The position numbers were made by a program, and so were the translations under genes. This document shows, one piece after another, positions 54,918 through 63,626 of a DNA stretch of 64,000 nt. Below the pieces are notes generated by a model, which had not been told where the DNA came from, ran no database searches, and worked only from the letters and a program-made list of their open reading frames with translations. The DNA comes from Vagococcus hydrophili (GTDB lineage: Bacteria > Bacillota > Bacilli > Lactobacillales > Vagococcaceae): NCBI RefSeq assembly GCF_011304195.1, contig NZ_CP049887.1, positions 1,922,001-1,986,000 on the forward strand, written 5' to 3'. Numbering within the stretch: position 1 is the stretch's first letter; the number at the start of each line of letters is the position of its first letter.

Positions 54918-55177
54918 GTAACGTTCCACTCCTTTAATTTAATTAATCAATATGATAAGTATAACACTTTCAAATTATAAAAAGAGTGAAGAATCAGGTA
55001 TTTTCATGGGATTCACATGAAGATTGATGATTTTAGTCTATTAAAATTGTCAGAAAATTTAGGTAATGATACAATATTTACAATGAATCATCATTAAATT
55101 ATTTATTTAAAATCAATATATGTTTAATAAAAAAACACATATCATAATTTTTAATAACGTTTTCATAGGAGGTAAAC

Positions 55178-55654
55178 ATGGAAATAAGAGAGATAACAAA
55201 AAAAGACAATCTAGGTGTTAAAGAATTAATTCAATCCTCTTTAAAAGAGCTTGGATTTGATAAACCAGGAACAGCATACTATGATCCTGAGCTAAATGAT
55301 TTAACTTATTTTTATCATTCAACACCTAAAGCAATGTATTGGGTGATTGAGGTAGAAAGTAAAATTGTAGGTGGGGTAGGAATAGCGCCATTTAAAGATA
55401 ACGTTTGTGAGCTTCAGAAATTATATGTTTCACCAAAAATCCAAGGAAAAGGTTTAGCTAGATTATTAATGGATCAAGCACTAACATTTGCGAGTGAACA
55501 TTATGAAGCCTGTTATTTGGAAACGCATTCAGATTTAGACGCTGCTTGTAAGTTATATGAAAAATATGATTTTGAATCGCTGTCTAAACCAATAGAAGGA
55601 TCAGAACATTCTGCCATGGATAAATGGTATTTAAAACGAGTATCTCAGAATTAA
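55178..55654 (+). CDS. GNAT family N-acetyltransferase
   Basis: 158 aa, whole-length GNAT domain: VGGVGIAPFKDNVCELQKLYVSPKIQGKGLARLLMDQAL holds the acetyl-CoA loop Q-G-K-G-L-A, and CKLYEKYDFESL is the C-terminal beta-alpha end. No substrate can be given. It has its own GGAGG site. A weak hairpin (TAGGATGAAA / TTTCATCCTA, about 55731-55761) follows. The 54930-55177 region before it is AT-rich and otherwise empty. Confidence 0.85.
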   Translation: MEIREITKKDNLGVKELIQSSLKELGFDKPGTAYYDPELNDLTYFYHSTPKAMYWVIEVESKIVGGVGIAPFKDNVCELQKLYVSPKIQGKGLARLLMDQALTFASEHYEACYLETHSDLDAACKLYEKYDFESLSKPIEGSEHSAMDKWYLKRVSQN

Positions 55655-55730
55655 ATAACAAAAATATAAATGTGAAAAATTAACAAAGTTATAGTTTGGA
55701 AAACATAAATAAAAAATAATTTTTTAAAAG

Positions 55731-55764
55731 TAGGATGAAAACAACAAAAACTTTCATCCTATGT
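55731..55764 (+). terminator. Hairpin after the GNAT gene
   Basis: TAGGATGAAA and TTTCATCCTA form a 10-bp stem, but the T tract that follows is interrupted. Confidence 0.55.
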
Positions 55765-55822
55765 ATTATCTTTTTTGTGCATAAATTAACAAGAGTGAAA
55801 TCAAAAAATACTAAAATTACGT

Positions 55823-55851
55823 TTGACAAAGGATTTTTTTAGTGATACATT
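55823..55851 (+). promoter_or_regulatory. Promoter of tRNA-Sec
   Basis: Consensus -35 TTGACA (55823-55828), 17-bp spacer, -10 TACATT (55846-55851). Start is expected about 55858, 17 bp before the tRNA. Confidence 0.78.
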
Positions 55852-55874
55852 GTTATCAAGTTATTTAATATGTT

Positions 55875-55971
55875 GGGAATGGATGGGTTCTGGTGTTCCC
55901 TCTGGTCTTCAAAACCAGTATGAGGAGTTAAGAGCTTCTTGGGTGGGTTCGATTCCCACACTTTCTCGCCA
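55875..55971 (+). tRNA. selC: tRNA-Sec (anticodon UCA)
   Basis: The anticodon arm is CTGGT-CTTCAAA-ACCAG (55902-55918), anticodon TCA at 55909-55911, identical in its loop to E. coli tRNA-Sec. A long variable arm follows (GAGGAG...CTTCTT), then the T arm GTGGG-TTCGATT-CCCAC and an encoded G-CCA end. The 97-nt length and large variable arm are those of selenocysteine tRNAs. The 8-bp acceptor stem has two weak pairs by eye, so the 5' end could be off by a base. It delivers Sec to UGA codons such as the one in prdC downstream. Confidence 0.88.
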
Positions 55972-56014
55972 AAATCATCATATTAAGAGTAATATTAAAA
56001 TTAAAATATAAATG

Positions 56015-56214
56015 AATGGACTAGTAAAGGATTGTTTAACACAACAAGAGAGGAATCGGTAGCTGAAAAGATTCTAGTTGTTAATCCCTTGAACCTACCA
56101 AATAAACATAGGTTGGATACCTTTATTAATCCCAATAAGTCGTAAAGTAAACTCTACTTTGAAGCAAGGTGGTACCGCCAGTCATGGTCCTTGTATTCAA
56201 AGTGGAGTTTTTTT
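56015..56214 (+). promoter_or_regulatory. T-box leader of the prolyl-tRNA synthetase gene
   Basis: The conserved T-box AAGGTGGTACCGCC lies at 56166-56179, with UGGU able to pair with a tRNA ending in A-CCA. A terminator made of AACTCTACTTTGAA (56150-56163) and TTCAAAGTGGAGTT ends in T7 at about 56214. Stem I is around 56025-56095 (AAGGATT pairs with AATCCCTT). By gene context uncharged tRNA-Pro should be the ligand. I could not fix the specifier codon. Confidence 0.85.
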
Positions 56215-56243
56215 ATATAGTGAAAATTAGGAGGAATTTTTCA

Positions 56244-57689
56244 ATGGCAAAAAAAGATGGTTTCGTTAAACAAATTACAAGTCGTGATATCGACTTTGCA
56301 CAGTGGTATACAGATGTCTGTTTGAAAGCTGAATTATGTGATTATTCAAGTGTTAAAGGTTGTATGATTGTTCGCCCCTTAGGAACTGCACTATGGGAAG
56401 GGATTCAACATGCAGTCGATACTCAGTTAAAAGCAACTGGACATCAAAACGTCTTAATGCCAATGTTAATTCCTGAGAGTTTACTGTTAAAAGAAGCAGA
56501 ACATGTGGAAGGTTTTGCGCCTGAAGTAGCTTGGGTAACAGCTGGTGGAGATTCTGAATTACAAGAAAGACTAGCAGTTAGACCAACTTCAGAAGTGATG
56601 TTCTGTGAGCATTTCAAAAAAATTATTCACTCACATAGAGATTTACCGGTTCTTTATAATCAATGGGTAAGCGTGGTTCGTTGGGAAAAAACAACCCGTC
56701 CATTCTTAAGAACGACTGAATTTTTCTGGCATGAAGGACACACGTGTCATGCTGATTACGCAGATGCGGATAAAGAAGCATTAAGTATTTTAGATATGTA
56801 TGTTGATATTTGTGAAAACATGTTAGCTATTCCAGTTGTATCAGGTGTGAAATCTGAAAGTGAAAAATTTGCTGGAGCAGATAAAACATACACAAATGAA
56901 ACGTTGATGTATGATGGAAAAGCATTACAGATTACAACATCACATCACTTAGGCGATAACTTTGGTAAAGCTTTTGAAATCACTTATGCTGATAAAAATG
57001 GGCAGGAACAATTTGTTAATACAACATCTTGGGCAATTACAACAAGAGCTATCGGTGGGATGATCATGGTTCATAGTGATGACCGTGGACTTGTTTTACC
57101 TCCAAGAATTGCACCAACTCAAGTAGCAATTATTCCTATTGCTCAACATAAAGAAGGTGTCTTGGACAAAGCTTACGAATTACGTGACGAGTTAAAAGAC
57201 AAAGTAACAGTTATGGTTGACGCAAGTGAAAAACAACCTGGTTGGAAATTTAGTGAAGCTGAAATGAAAGGTTACCCAATTCGTATTGAAATTGGACCTA
57301 AAGATATTGAAGCTGGTGAAGTTATTGTCGTTCGTCGTGACACATTAGAAAAAACTAAAATGGCATTAGATGCTGATTTAGGAACTAAATTACAAACATT
57401 ATTAGATGAAATTCACGATAATATGCTAGCAAAAGCACGTGAACGTCAAAATGCTAAAACACGTGTAGCAAAAACAAAAGAAGAGTTTGCTGAATTAATT
57501 AAAGATGGTGGCTTTGTTATTGCTCCTTGGTCAGGTAGCGAAGAGATCGAAGATTTAATTAAAGAAGAAACAGGTGCTTCATCACGTTGTTTAAGTTTTG
57601 AATACCAAGATGCTGATTTAACTGGTGTCAAAGATTTATGGAATGGTGAAGATGCTAAGTACATGATGCATTGGGCAAAAGCATACTAA
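56244..57689 (+). CDS. proS: Prolyl-tRNA synthetase, archaeal/eukaryote-like short type
   Basis: 481 aa class II synthetase: VRPLGTALWEGIQHAV, SEVMFCEHFKKIIHSHRDLPVLYNQWVSVVRWEKTTRPFLRTTEFFWHEGHTCH (motif 2) and WAITTRAIGGMIMVHSDDRGLVLPPRIAPTQVAIIP (motif 3). The C-terminal anticodon-binding and extension domains end in Tyr, as in archaeal-type ProRS, and there is no bacterial editing insertion. It charges tRNA-Pro. The ATG at 56244 follows GGAGG; the earlier GTG at 56169 lies in the T-box. It may be a second ProRS dedicated to a proline-fermenting locus. Confidence 0.92.
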   Translation: MAKKDGFVKQITSRDIDFAQWYTDVCLKAELCDYSSVKGCMIVRPLGTALWEGIQHAVDTQLKATGHQNVLMPMLIPESLLLKEAEHVEGFAPEVAWVTAGGDSELQERLAVRPTSEVMFCEHFKKIIHSHRDLPVLYNQWVSVVRWEKTTRPFLRTTEFFWHEGHTCHADYADADKEALSILDMYVDICENMLAIPVVSGVKSESEKFAGADKTYTNETLMYDGKALQITTSHHLGDNFGKAFEITYADKNGQEQFVNTTSWAITTRAIGGMIMVHSDDRGLVLPPRIAPTQVAIIPIAQHKEGVLDKAYELRDELKDKVTVMVDASEKQPGWKFSEAEMKGYPIRIEIGPKDIEAGEVIVVRRDTLEKTKMALDADLGTKLQTLLDEIHDNMLAKARERQNAKTRVAKTKEEFAELIKDGGFVIAPWSGSEEIEDLIKEETGASSRCLSFEYQDADLTGVKDLWNGEDAKYMMHWAKAY

Positions 57690-57717
57690 TCGACTGTGTT
57701 ATTTTAAGAATATAATA

Positions 57718-57762
57718 AAAAAGAGCAGAATACTCAATTTGAGTTTCTTGCTCTTTTTTTTT
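57718..57762 (+). terminator. Terminator of proS
   Basis: AAAAAGAGCA and TGCTCTTTTT form the outer stem, ACTCAATTTGAGT the top, followed by a T run. Confidence 0.8.
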
Positions 57763-57825
57763 GAGAAAAAACACTTTTTCTTTATTTGAGTCTAATTATT
57801 AAAATGAAAGAGCTATGAGAGAAGA

Positions 57826-57854
57826 TTGAAAAATGAAAGCGATACTTCTATACT
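57826..57854 (+). promoter_or_regulatory. Promoter of the double-cubane reductase genes
   Basis: TTGAAA (57826-57831) and TATACT (57849-57854) with a 17-bp spacer. Confidence 0.72.
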
Positions 57855-57893
57855 TATTGTGAATTACAAAACAATCTTATTGGAGGTTATTTA

Positions 57894-59057
57894 ATGAAAG
57901 TGAAAACTGAGTTACCAACTATCTTTAATGATTTTGCGGAAGCAAGACAACAAGGTTTTTTGACTGTGAAAGAGTTAAAAGATCAAGGAAAACCAATTGT
58001 GGGTGTGTATTGTACGTTTATGCCGGAAGAACTAACGATGGCAGCAGGAGCACTTCAAATTAGTTTGTGTTCTACATCAGATGAAACGATTCCAGATGCT
58101 GAAGAAGTGTTACCAAGAAATTTGTGTCCTTTAATTAAATCAAGTTTTGGATTTGGTAAAACAGATAAGTGTCCCTATTTTTATTTTTCAGACTTAATTG
58201 TTGGGGAATCAACCTGTGATGGTAAAAAGAAAATGTATGAGTACATGACGGACTTTAAAGAACTTTATCTGATGCACTTACCAAATATGAGAAACAGTCC
58301 AGAAAGTTCTGCTTTATGGAAAGCCGAGATGATTCGTTATAAAGAAAAATTAGAGTCATTCTTTGATGTTGAGATAACAGAAGAAGCCATTAAAGAAGCA
58401 ATTATCTTTAAAAATGAAGAAAGAAGAGCACGGAAAAGATTTTATGAATTAGGTAAATTAAATCCATTACCAATCAAAGGTTCTGAAATTTTTAAAGTGA
58501 TGTATGGGGCTAATTATTCCTTCGATAAAACTAAATTAATTCGTGATTTAGATGAAATGACAGACAGTATTATGAAAGAATATGATTCAACACCACAAGA
58601 AAAAAGTCGTAAACCAAGAATTTTAATCACAGGTTCACCTATCGGAGGCGTTACTGAAAAAGTAATCCGAGCTATTGAAGAAAATGGTGGTGAAATCGTG
58701 GCTTATGAAAATTGTACAGTTGCTAAACCGATTGAGCGTTTAGTTGATGAAGAAAATCCAGATGTGTATGACGCTCTAGCTGAAAAATATTTAGATATTG
58801 GTTGTGCCTGTTTATCTAATAATCAACCGAGAATTGATATGTTAGACCGAATGATTGATGAATACCAAGTAGATGGTGTGTTAGATATGGTATTACAATT
58901 CTGTACCCCATTCTCAGTAGAGTCGTTAAAAATCAAAGAGTTCTGTCAGAAAGAAAAAAATGTTCCTTATCTTTATTTAGAAACAGACTACTCTAATGCG
59001 GATGTGGAACAAATCAATACGAGAGTTGAAGCGTTTATTGAGATGATTGGAGGTTAA
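57894..59057 (+). CDS. yjiM: Double-cubane-cluster anaerobic reductase (HgdB-like, YjiM)
   Basis: 387 aa of the 2-hydroxyacyl-CoA dehydratase D-component fold. GVYCTFMPEELTMAAGA, PRNLCPLIKSSFGFG, GESTCDGKKKMYEYM and the C-terminal CACLSNNQPR and LQFCTPFSVES supply the cysteines that hold iron-sulfur clusters. YjiM-type homologues with a YjiL-type activator carry an [8Fe-9S] double cubane and do ATP-driven low-potential reductions; their natural substrate is unknown. It is not a CoA-substrate dehydratase by context, since no CoA transferase is present. The activator gene starts 3 bp after it. Confidence 0.85.
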   Translation: MKVKTELPTIFNDFAEARQQGFLTVKELKDQGKPIVGVYCTFMPEELTMAAGALQISLCSTSDETIPDAEEVLPRNLCPLIKSSFGFGKTDKCPYFYFSDLIVGESTCDGKKKMYEYMTDFKELYLMHLPNMRNSPESSALWKAEMIRYKEKLESFFDVEITEEAIKEAIIFKNEERRARKRFYELGKLNPLPIKGSEIFKVMYGANYSFDKTKLIRDLDEMTDSIMKEYDSTPQEKSRKPRILITGSPIGGVTEKVIRAIEENGGEIVAYENCTVAKPIERLVDEENPDVYDALAEKYLDIGCACLSNNQPRIDMLDRMIDEYQVDGVLDMVLQFCTPFSVESLKIKEFCQKEKNVPYLYLETDYSNADVEQINTRVEAFIEMIGG

Positions 59058-59060
59058 CAC

Positions 59061-59813
59061 GTGAGAATAATTGGTTTAGATTCCGGTTCAACAACCACTA
59101 AAGGTGTTTTGATGGAAGATGATATTATCATTGATCATGCCTTAGTTTTAACCGCTGGAAATCCTAAAAAAGCGATGAACAATATTTTAGAGAAATTAAA
59201 TTATAATCAACAAACTCTCTTAGTAACAACAGGTTACGGTCGAAAGTTGATTGATGCTGATAAATGTGTCACAGAAATTACATGTCACGCAAAGGGTGCT
59301 AATTTTCTAAATCCAGAGGTAACAAGCATCATTGATATCGGTGGACAAGACAGTAAAACGATCAAATTAAACAAACTTGGACAAGTAGAAGAATTTAATA
59401 TGAATGACAAGTGTGCTGCAGGAACTGGACGCTTTGTGGAGGTACTAATGCGGATTTTAGGCGAAGATATTAGTTGTTTAGACGAATTTGTAGCAACAGG
59501 TGAGGCAGTAAAAATAAATAGCATGTGTACAGTGTTTGCTGAAACTGAAGTGATTAGTTTAGTTGCTAAAGGTGAAGAGAGAGAAAACATTGCTTTAGGT
59601 GTTCTTCATTCAATTTGCCATCGAATTCATGGACAATATTTAAAGATTTCGCCTCAACAAGATGAATTAATATTCTTTTCAGGAGGATTATCTAGTAGTA
59701 TTATCATGAAAAATATCTTAGAAAACTTCACAGGTAAAAAAATTATCACCCATCCACTAGCCCAATATACAGGTGCTATAGGGGCAGCAAGAATGATAAA
59801 TAATCGACGTTGA
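59061..59813 (+). CDS. yjiL: ATP-dependent activator of the reductase (HgdC-like, YjiL)
   Basis: 250 aa ASKHA-fold ATPase: GLDSGSTTTKGVLMED (phosphate 1), IGGQDSKTIK (phosphate 2) and the Fe-S ligands in KCAAGTGRFVEVLMRILG and SMCTVFAETEVI, which in the dimer hold one [4Fe-4S] cluster. FFSGGLSSSIIMKNIL and the terminal YTGAIGAAR complete the adenosine site. It transfers electrons to the upstream reductase with ATP hydrolysis. It starts at a GTG (59061) after GGAGG. Confidence 0.87.
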   Translation: MRIIGLDSGSTTTKGVLMEDDIIIDHALVLTAGNPKKAMNNILEKLNYNQQTLLVTTGYGRKLIDADKCVTEITCHAKGANFLNPEVTSIIDIGGQDSKTIKLNKLGQVEEFNMNDKCAAGTGRFVEVLMRILGEDISCLDEFVATGEAVKINSMCTVFAETEVISLVAKGEERENIALGVLHSICHRIHGQYLKISPQQDELIFFSGGLSSSIIMKNILENFTGKKIITHPLAQYTGAIGAARMINNRR

Positions 59814-60094
59814 ATTGTGAAATGAGACACAATCAGATGTTTTGTTAGACGAGAAAAAAATAAAAAAATTTGTTATGTTATTTTTAATTAATATATGTGA
59901 AAAATAGTTTTAAAAGCGCTTTATTATTTTATGCTTTTATTAATAACGTTGATAATTATATAAAATATAATAGTGAATAAATTAACTAATTTTATAAAAA
60001 GTCTGTTCAAAAATAAAAAGCTATGTTATTATACAAACGAGATTTGTTAACCTTCAAATGCTCAAATTATCACAATTGACAGGAGGTGAAAAGA

Positions 60095-61378
60095 ATGACC
60101 GTATTTGACATTCCATTGAAACAACATGTAGGCGCACCTTGTATTTCTTTAGTGAAAAAAGGTGACTATGTGAAGCGTGGTCAATTGATTGCAGAACCTA
60201 ATGGCTTAGGAGCTAACATTCATGCCAGTGTCTCAGGTGAAATATCTGAAGTGACTGAAGAAAAGATTGCTATTATTCCAAGTGATAAATTATCGACAGA
60301 TTTTGTAAAATTGACAGAGAGTAATTCCAAACTTAAGTTAATTGAAGCTGCAGGAATTGTAGGTGCTGGTGGTGCTGGTTTTCCGGCGCACGTTAAATTA
60401 AATGTTGAGATTCCAGAAGGATGTTTCATAGCCAATGCTGTTGAATGTGAAGCGTTGTTAAAACATAACGTAAAACAAATTAAAGAGCATTCAGAAACAA
60501 TTGTTCGAGGCATTAAATACGTTATGGAGATAACAAAAGCACCAAAAAGCTACATTGCAATTAAAGACAAAAATCGCCAAGCAGTAATTGAGCTTCTTAA
60601 AGCAACCAAAAATGAACCGAATATTGAAGTATTTAGACTTCCAGATATTTACCCGGCTGGAGATGAGCGAATGATTATTCGAGAAATTTTAGATATTGTT
60701 TTAGAACCTGGTCAATTGCCAATAGAAGTAGGGGCAGTTGTCTCTAATGTTGAAACTCTAAAACATATTGTTGAAGCAATTGAAGATCATAAACCATTTA
60801 TTGATAAGGATGTAACTGTCTCTGGCCGCGTTAAAAATGAGTCTCATGTTTTTGTTAATGTTCCAATTGGGTTACCTGTTAAAGTTTTAATTGATGAAGC
60901 AGGTGGCTATATTGAACCACATGGAGAAATAGTTATTGGAGGACCAATGACGGGACATAGTGGTGAAGAATCTACTCCAATTACTAAAACAACTGGAGGA
61001 ATTTTAGTTGCTATGCCATATCCTCAAGAACACCGTAAGATTGGTATTTTAATCTGTGAGTGTGGTGGTTCAGAAGAAAGATTAACTGAAATAGCTGAAA
61101 ACATGGGTGCTGAAGTTGTTGCAAGTGAGATGTGTAAGCGAATGGTAGAAGTGAATGGCCGCTACAGATGTTCTAAACCGGGCGTCTGTCCAGGGCAAGC
61201 TGAAAAAGTGATGAAAATGAAAAAAGAAGGCGCAGAAGTCGTCTTAACCGGAACTTGTTCCGATTGAACGAACACCGTCATGGGTGTCGCTCCTAGGTTA
61301 GGAGTTCCAGTGTATCATCATACAGATCATGTTCTTAGAGCAGTTGGACATAAGCTATACCGTAAGCTACCAAGCTAA
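60095..61378 (+). CDS. prdC: Proline reductase-associated electron transfer protein PrdC (selenoprotein)
   Basis: An RnfC-like protein: FDIPLKQHVGAPCISLVKKGDYVKRGQ, AAGIVGAGGAGFPAHVKLN and the NAD/FMN-type stretch YPAGDERMIIREIL. The frame meets UGA at 61265-61267 after GTCSD and continues 37 codons (TNTVMGVAPRLGVPVYHH...) to TAA at 61376-61378, giving 427 aa with Sec391. A SECIS-like hairpin follows the UGA. PrdC supplies electrons to D-proline reductase in clostridia. The start is the ATG at 60095 after AGGAGG rather than the GTG within it. The 59814-60085 region before it is AT-rich, and I see no gene or clear sigma-54 promoter there. Confidence 0.88.
61290..61304 (+). promoter_or_regulatory. 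SECIS-like hairpin in prdC
   Basis: CTCCTA-GGT-TAGGAG is a perfect 6-bp stem with a three-base GGU loop. The loop begins 29 nt after the UGA at 61265-61267, within the window used by bacterial SelB. A smaller hairpin (ACACC-GTCATG-GGTGT, 61272-61287) lies between and might contribute. Confidence 0.65.
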
Positions 61379-61428
61379 TACTTATAATAAATAAAAATTT
61401 ATTTAAAAAAATTAGGAGGAGTTTTCGA

Positions 61429-63312
61429 ATGTCTATAACTGTAGAAACTGCAAAAGAACATGCTAACGATCCTGCGGTACTTTGTTGTCGTGCGGAAGGA
61501 AATATCATTATTGAACCATCAAACTTGGAGGATCCAGCGATTTTCCCAGATTTAGAGGATTCAGGTTTACTAGAAATTCCAGAAAATTGTTTAAAAATTA
61601 GTCAAGTCTTAGGTGCTAAATTATTAAATACAACAGATGCTTTAGTTGCTTTAACGCCAGACTTAGTTGAAGGTGCAATTCTTGAAGAAGTGGTCGAAAC
61701 ACCAACTGAAGTTGTCTCAGAACCAGTCACACCAGTAGCGCAAACAGCTAATCCAGTTGTCCCGCAAATCACAGGGAATCAAACGATTAAAATTCATATT
61801 GCTGAAGGTAAAGGGATTGATTTAGAATTACCTTTAATTTTAGCTGGTGGAGGAGCAACGACTCAAGCTCCAGCTGAAGGAGTAGCTCCAGTAGTCGAAA
61901 CATCAGCACCAGTAGCTGCTAGTCAAGAAGTTGTTCAAGAAGCGATTAAAATGCGTTCTTTTGAAAGAGAACATTTAGAAATTAAAGAAGTTGTTTTCGG
62001 TGAAGAAACAAAAATCGAAGGAACAACCTTAACTTTAAGAAATCCAGAAGAACTTGGTAAAGAAGCTGCTGAATTAGAAGCGTTAGTTCTTGGTATGACG
62101 ATTGATATTATCACACCAGATCGTTACGGCGAGTACAGTGAAACAATCATGGATGTCCAACCAATCGCAACTAAAATTGAAGGTGATTTAGGTCACGGAA
62201 TTACACGTGTGATTGATGGCGTTGTGATGGTCTTAACTGGTACTGACGAAAACGGCGTTCAAATTGGTGAGTTTGGTTCATCTGAAGGTGAATTAGATCG
62301 TAATATTATGTGGGGAAGACCAGGTGCTCCTGATAAAGGTGAAATCTTTATTAAAACACAAGTAACGATTAAAGCGGGGGCAAACATGGAACGCCCTGGA
62401 CCTTTGGCAGCTCATAAAGCCTCTGATTATGTGACACAACAAATCAGAGAAGCATTAAAAGTGGCTGATAGTTCTTTAATTCATAAAAAAGACGAAGTGG
62501 CGCAATATCGCCGACCCGGCAAGAAAAAAGTCTTAATTATTAAAGAAATCATGGGACAAGGTGCAATGCATGATAACTTAATTATGCCAGTTGAACCTGT
62601 TGGAACATTAGGTGCGAAACCTAACGTTGACTTAGGTAACTTACCAGTTATTTTAGCACCAACAGAAGTGGTTGATGGTGGTATCCATGCGTTAACGTGT
62701 ATTGGACCAGCTTCAAAAGAAACGTCTCGTCATTATTGGCGTGAACCACTTGTTCTTGAAGCAATGGCTGATGAAGAAATCGACTTAGTAGGTGTGATGT
62801 TTGTAGGTTCTCCACAAGCAAACTCTGAAAAATATTATGTTTCAAAACGTTTAGGTATGACGGTTGAAGCAATGGGCATTGATGGTGCGATTGTGACAAC
62901 TGAAGGATTTGGTAATAACCATATTGACTTTGCTTCTCATATTGAAGAAGTTGGTAAACGTGGTATTCATGTTGTTGGAGATTCATATAGTGCGGTTCAA
63001 GGTGCTTTAGTTGTTGGTAATAAACAAATGATCGCTATGGTTGATAATAATAAATCAAAACAAGGGATTGAAAATGAAGTTTTATCTAACAACACACTTT
63101 GTAAGGAAGATGCGATTCGTGATTTAGCGATGCTTAAAACGTTAATGGGTGGCGGAACTATCAAAGAAGCTGAACGTAAGTGGAACCCTAATGTGAAAGA
63201 AAATAACCTTGAAATCATTGAAAAAACAACAGGTCAAAAAATTGATCGTGTTGACAATGAACAAATCTTACCTAAGAGTAAAAAACGCCAAGAGATTTAC
63301 GAAAAAGACTAA
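61429..63312 (+). CDS. prdA: D-proline reductase proprotein PrdA
   Basis: 627 aa. It is the precursor of two reductase subunits. Cleavage is expected before C424 in GGIHALTCIGPASKE, where the cysteine becomes the N-terminal pyruvoyl group of the small (about 23 kDa) subunit; the N-terminal part would be about 45 kDa. The pyruvoyl group binds D-proline, which is reduced to 5-aminovalerate with the PrdB selenocysteine. NPELGKEAAELEALVLGMTIDIIT and GRPGAPDKGEIFIKTQV are typical. Residues about 90-175 form a Pro/Val/Thr-rich linker. GGAGG precedes the ATG. Confidence 0.95.
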   Translation: MSITVETAKEHANDPAVLCCRAEGNIIIEPSNLEDPAIFPDLEDSGLLEIPENCLKISQVLGAKLLNTTDALVALTPDLVEGAILEEVVETPTEVVSEPVTPVAQTANPVVPQITGNQTIKIHIAEGKGIDLELPLILAGGGATTQAPAEGVAPVVETSAPVAASQEVVQEAIKMRSFEREHLEIKEVVFGEETKIEGTTLTLRNPEELGKEAAELEALVLGMTIDIITPDRYGEYSETIMDVQPIATKIEGDLGHGITRVIDGVVMVLTGTDENGVQIGEFGSSEGELDRNIMWGRPGAPDKGEIFIKTQVTIKAGANMERPGPLAAHKASDYVTQQIREALKVADSSLIHKKDEVAQYRRPGKKKVLIIKEIMGQGAMHDNLIMPVEPVGTLGAKPNVDLGNLPVILAPTEVVDGGIHALTCIGPASKETSRHYWREPLVLEAMADEEIDLVGVMFVGSPQANSEKYYVSKRLGMTVEAMGIDGAIVTTEGFGNNHIDFASHIEEVGKRGIHVVGDSYSAVQGALVVGNKQMIAMVDNNKSKQGIENEVLSNNTLCKEDAIRDLAMLKTLMGGGTIKEAERKWNPNVKENNLEIIEKTTGQKIDRVDNEQILPKSKKRQEIYEKD

Positions 63313-63329
63313 TAATCGTAGGTGAGAAA

Positions 63330-63623
63330 ATGGATGGAATAGATCAATTAAAATATGTCTCAACTGAGAGAATGTTTGAAGGAATTCTAGTAGATATTAC
63401 AGACGCAAGTGTCACAATTGATATAAAGGGACGTCTTGGACAATTCAAAATTCCAAGAAGAATGTTAATTTCAGAATATGATATTAAAATCGGTCAAGAA
63501 GTTGGTTTTATGATGTCATATCCAGAAGTTTTAAACGAAGAACCGAATGATCATTATGTGAACGCGATAACTGAGCATAACGCTAGACAAAAAAATATGA
63601 TGGAAAAGAAAGAGGAGATTTAA
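63330..63623 (+). CDS. CBO2463-like small protein of the prd operon (97 aa)
   Basis: Between prdA and prdB lies a small beta-rich protein: YVSTERMFEGILVDITDASVTIDIKGRLGQFKIPRRMLI, KIGQEVGFMMSYPEVL. Position and sequence pattern fit the CBO2463/CBO2479 family found in proline reductase clusters; its function is unknown. It resembles an S1- or PilZ-like small barrel by eye. A shared role in assembly or cleavage of PrdA is possible but unproven. The start lies 17 bp after the prdA stop, with AGGTGAG before it. Confidence 0.75.
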   Translation: MDGIDQLKYVSTERMFEGILVDITDASVTIDIKGRLGQFKIPRRMLISEYDIKIGQEVGFMMSYPEVLNEEPNDHYVNAITEHNARQKNMMEKKEEI

Positions 63624-63626
63624 ATC

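Noticed and set aside
55823-56011. 62-codon frame on the plus strand (ICWEWMGSGVPSG...)
   Set aside because: It runs through tRNA-Sec and its promoter, and has no ribosome site.
56169-56243. 25-residue N-terminal extension of ProRS
   Set aside because: The codons are part of the T-box and terminator, and GGAGG lies immediately before the ATG at 56244.
57780-60085. Sigma-54 (-24/-12) promoter for prd genes, as in some clostridia
   Set aside because: I found no TGGCAC-N5-TTGCA-like sequence before yjiM or prdC; a normal -35/-10 is present before yjiM.
60086-61267. prdC ending at UGA 61267 and starting at GTG 60086
   Set aside because: Read-through gives a PrdC-like end with a SECIS-like hairpin and encoded tRNA-Sec; the GTG is part of the ribosome site.
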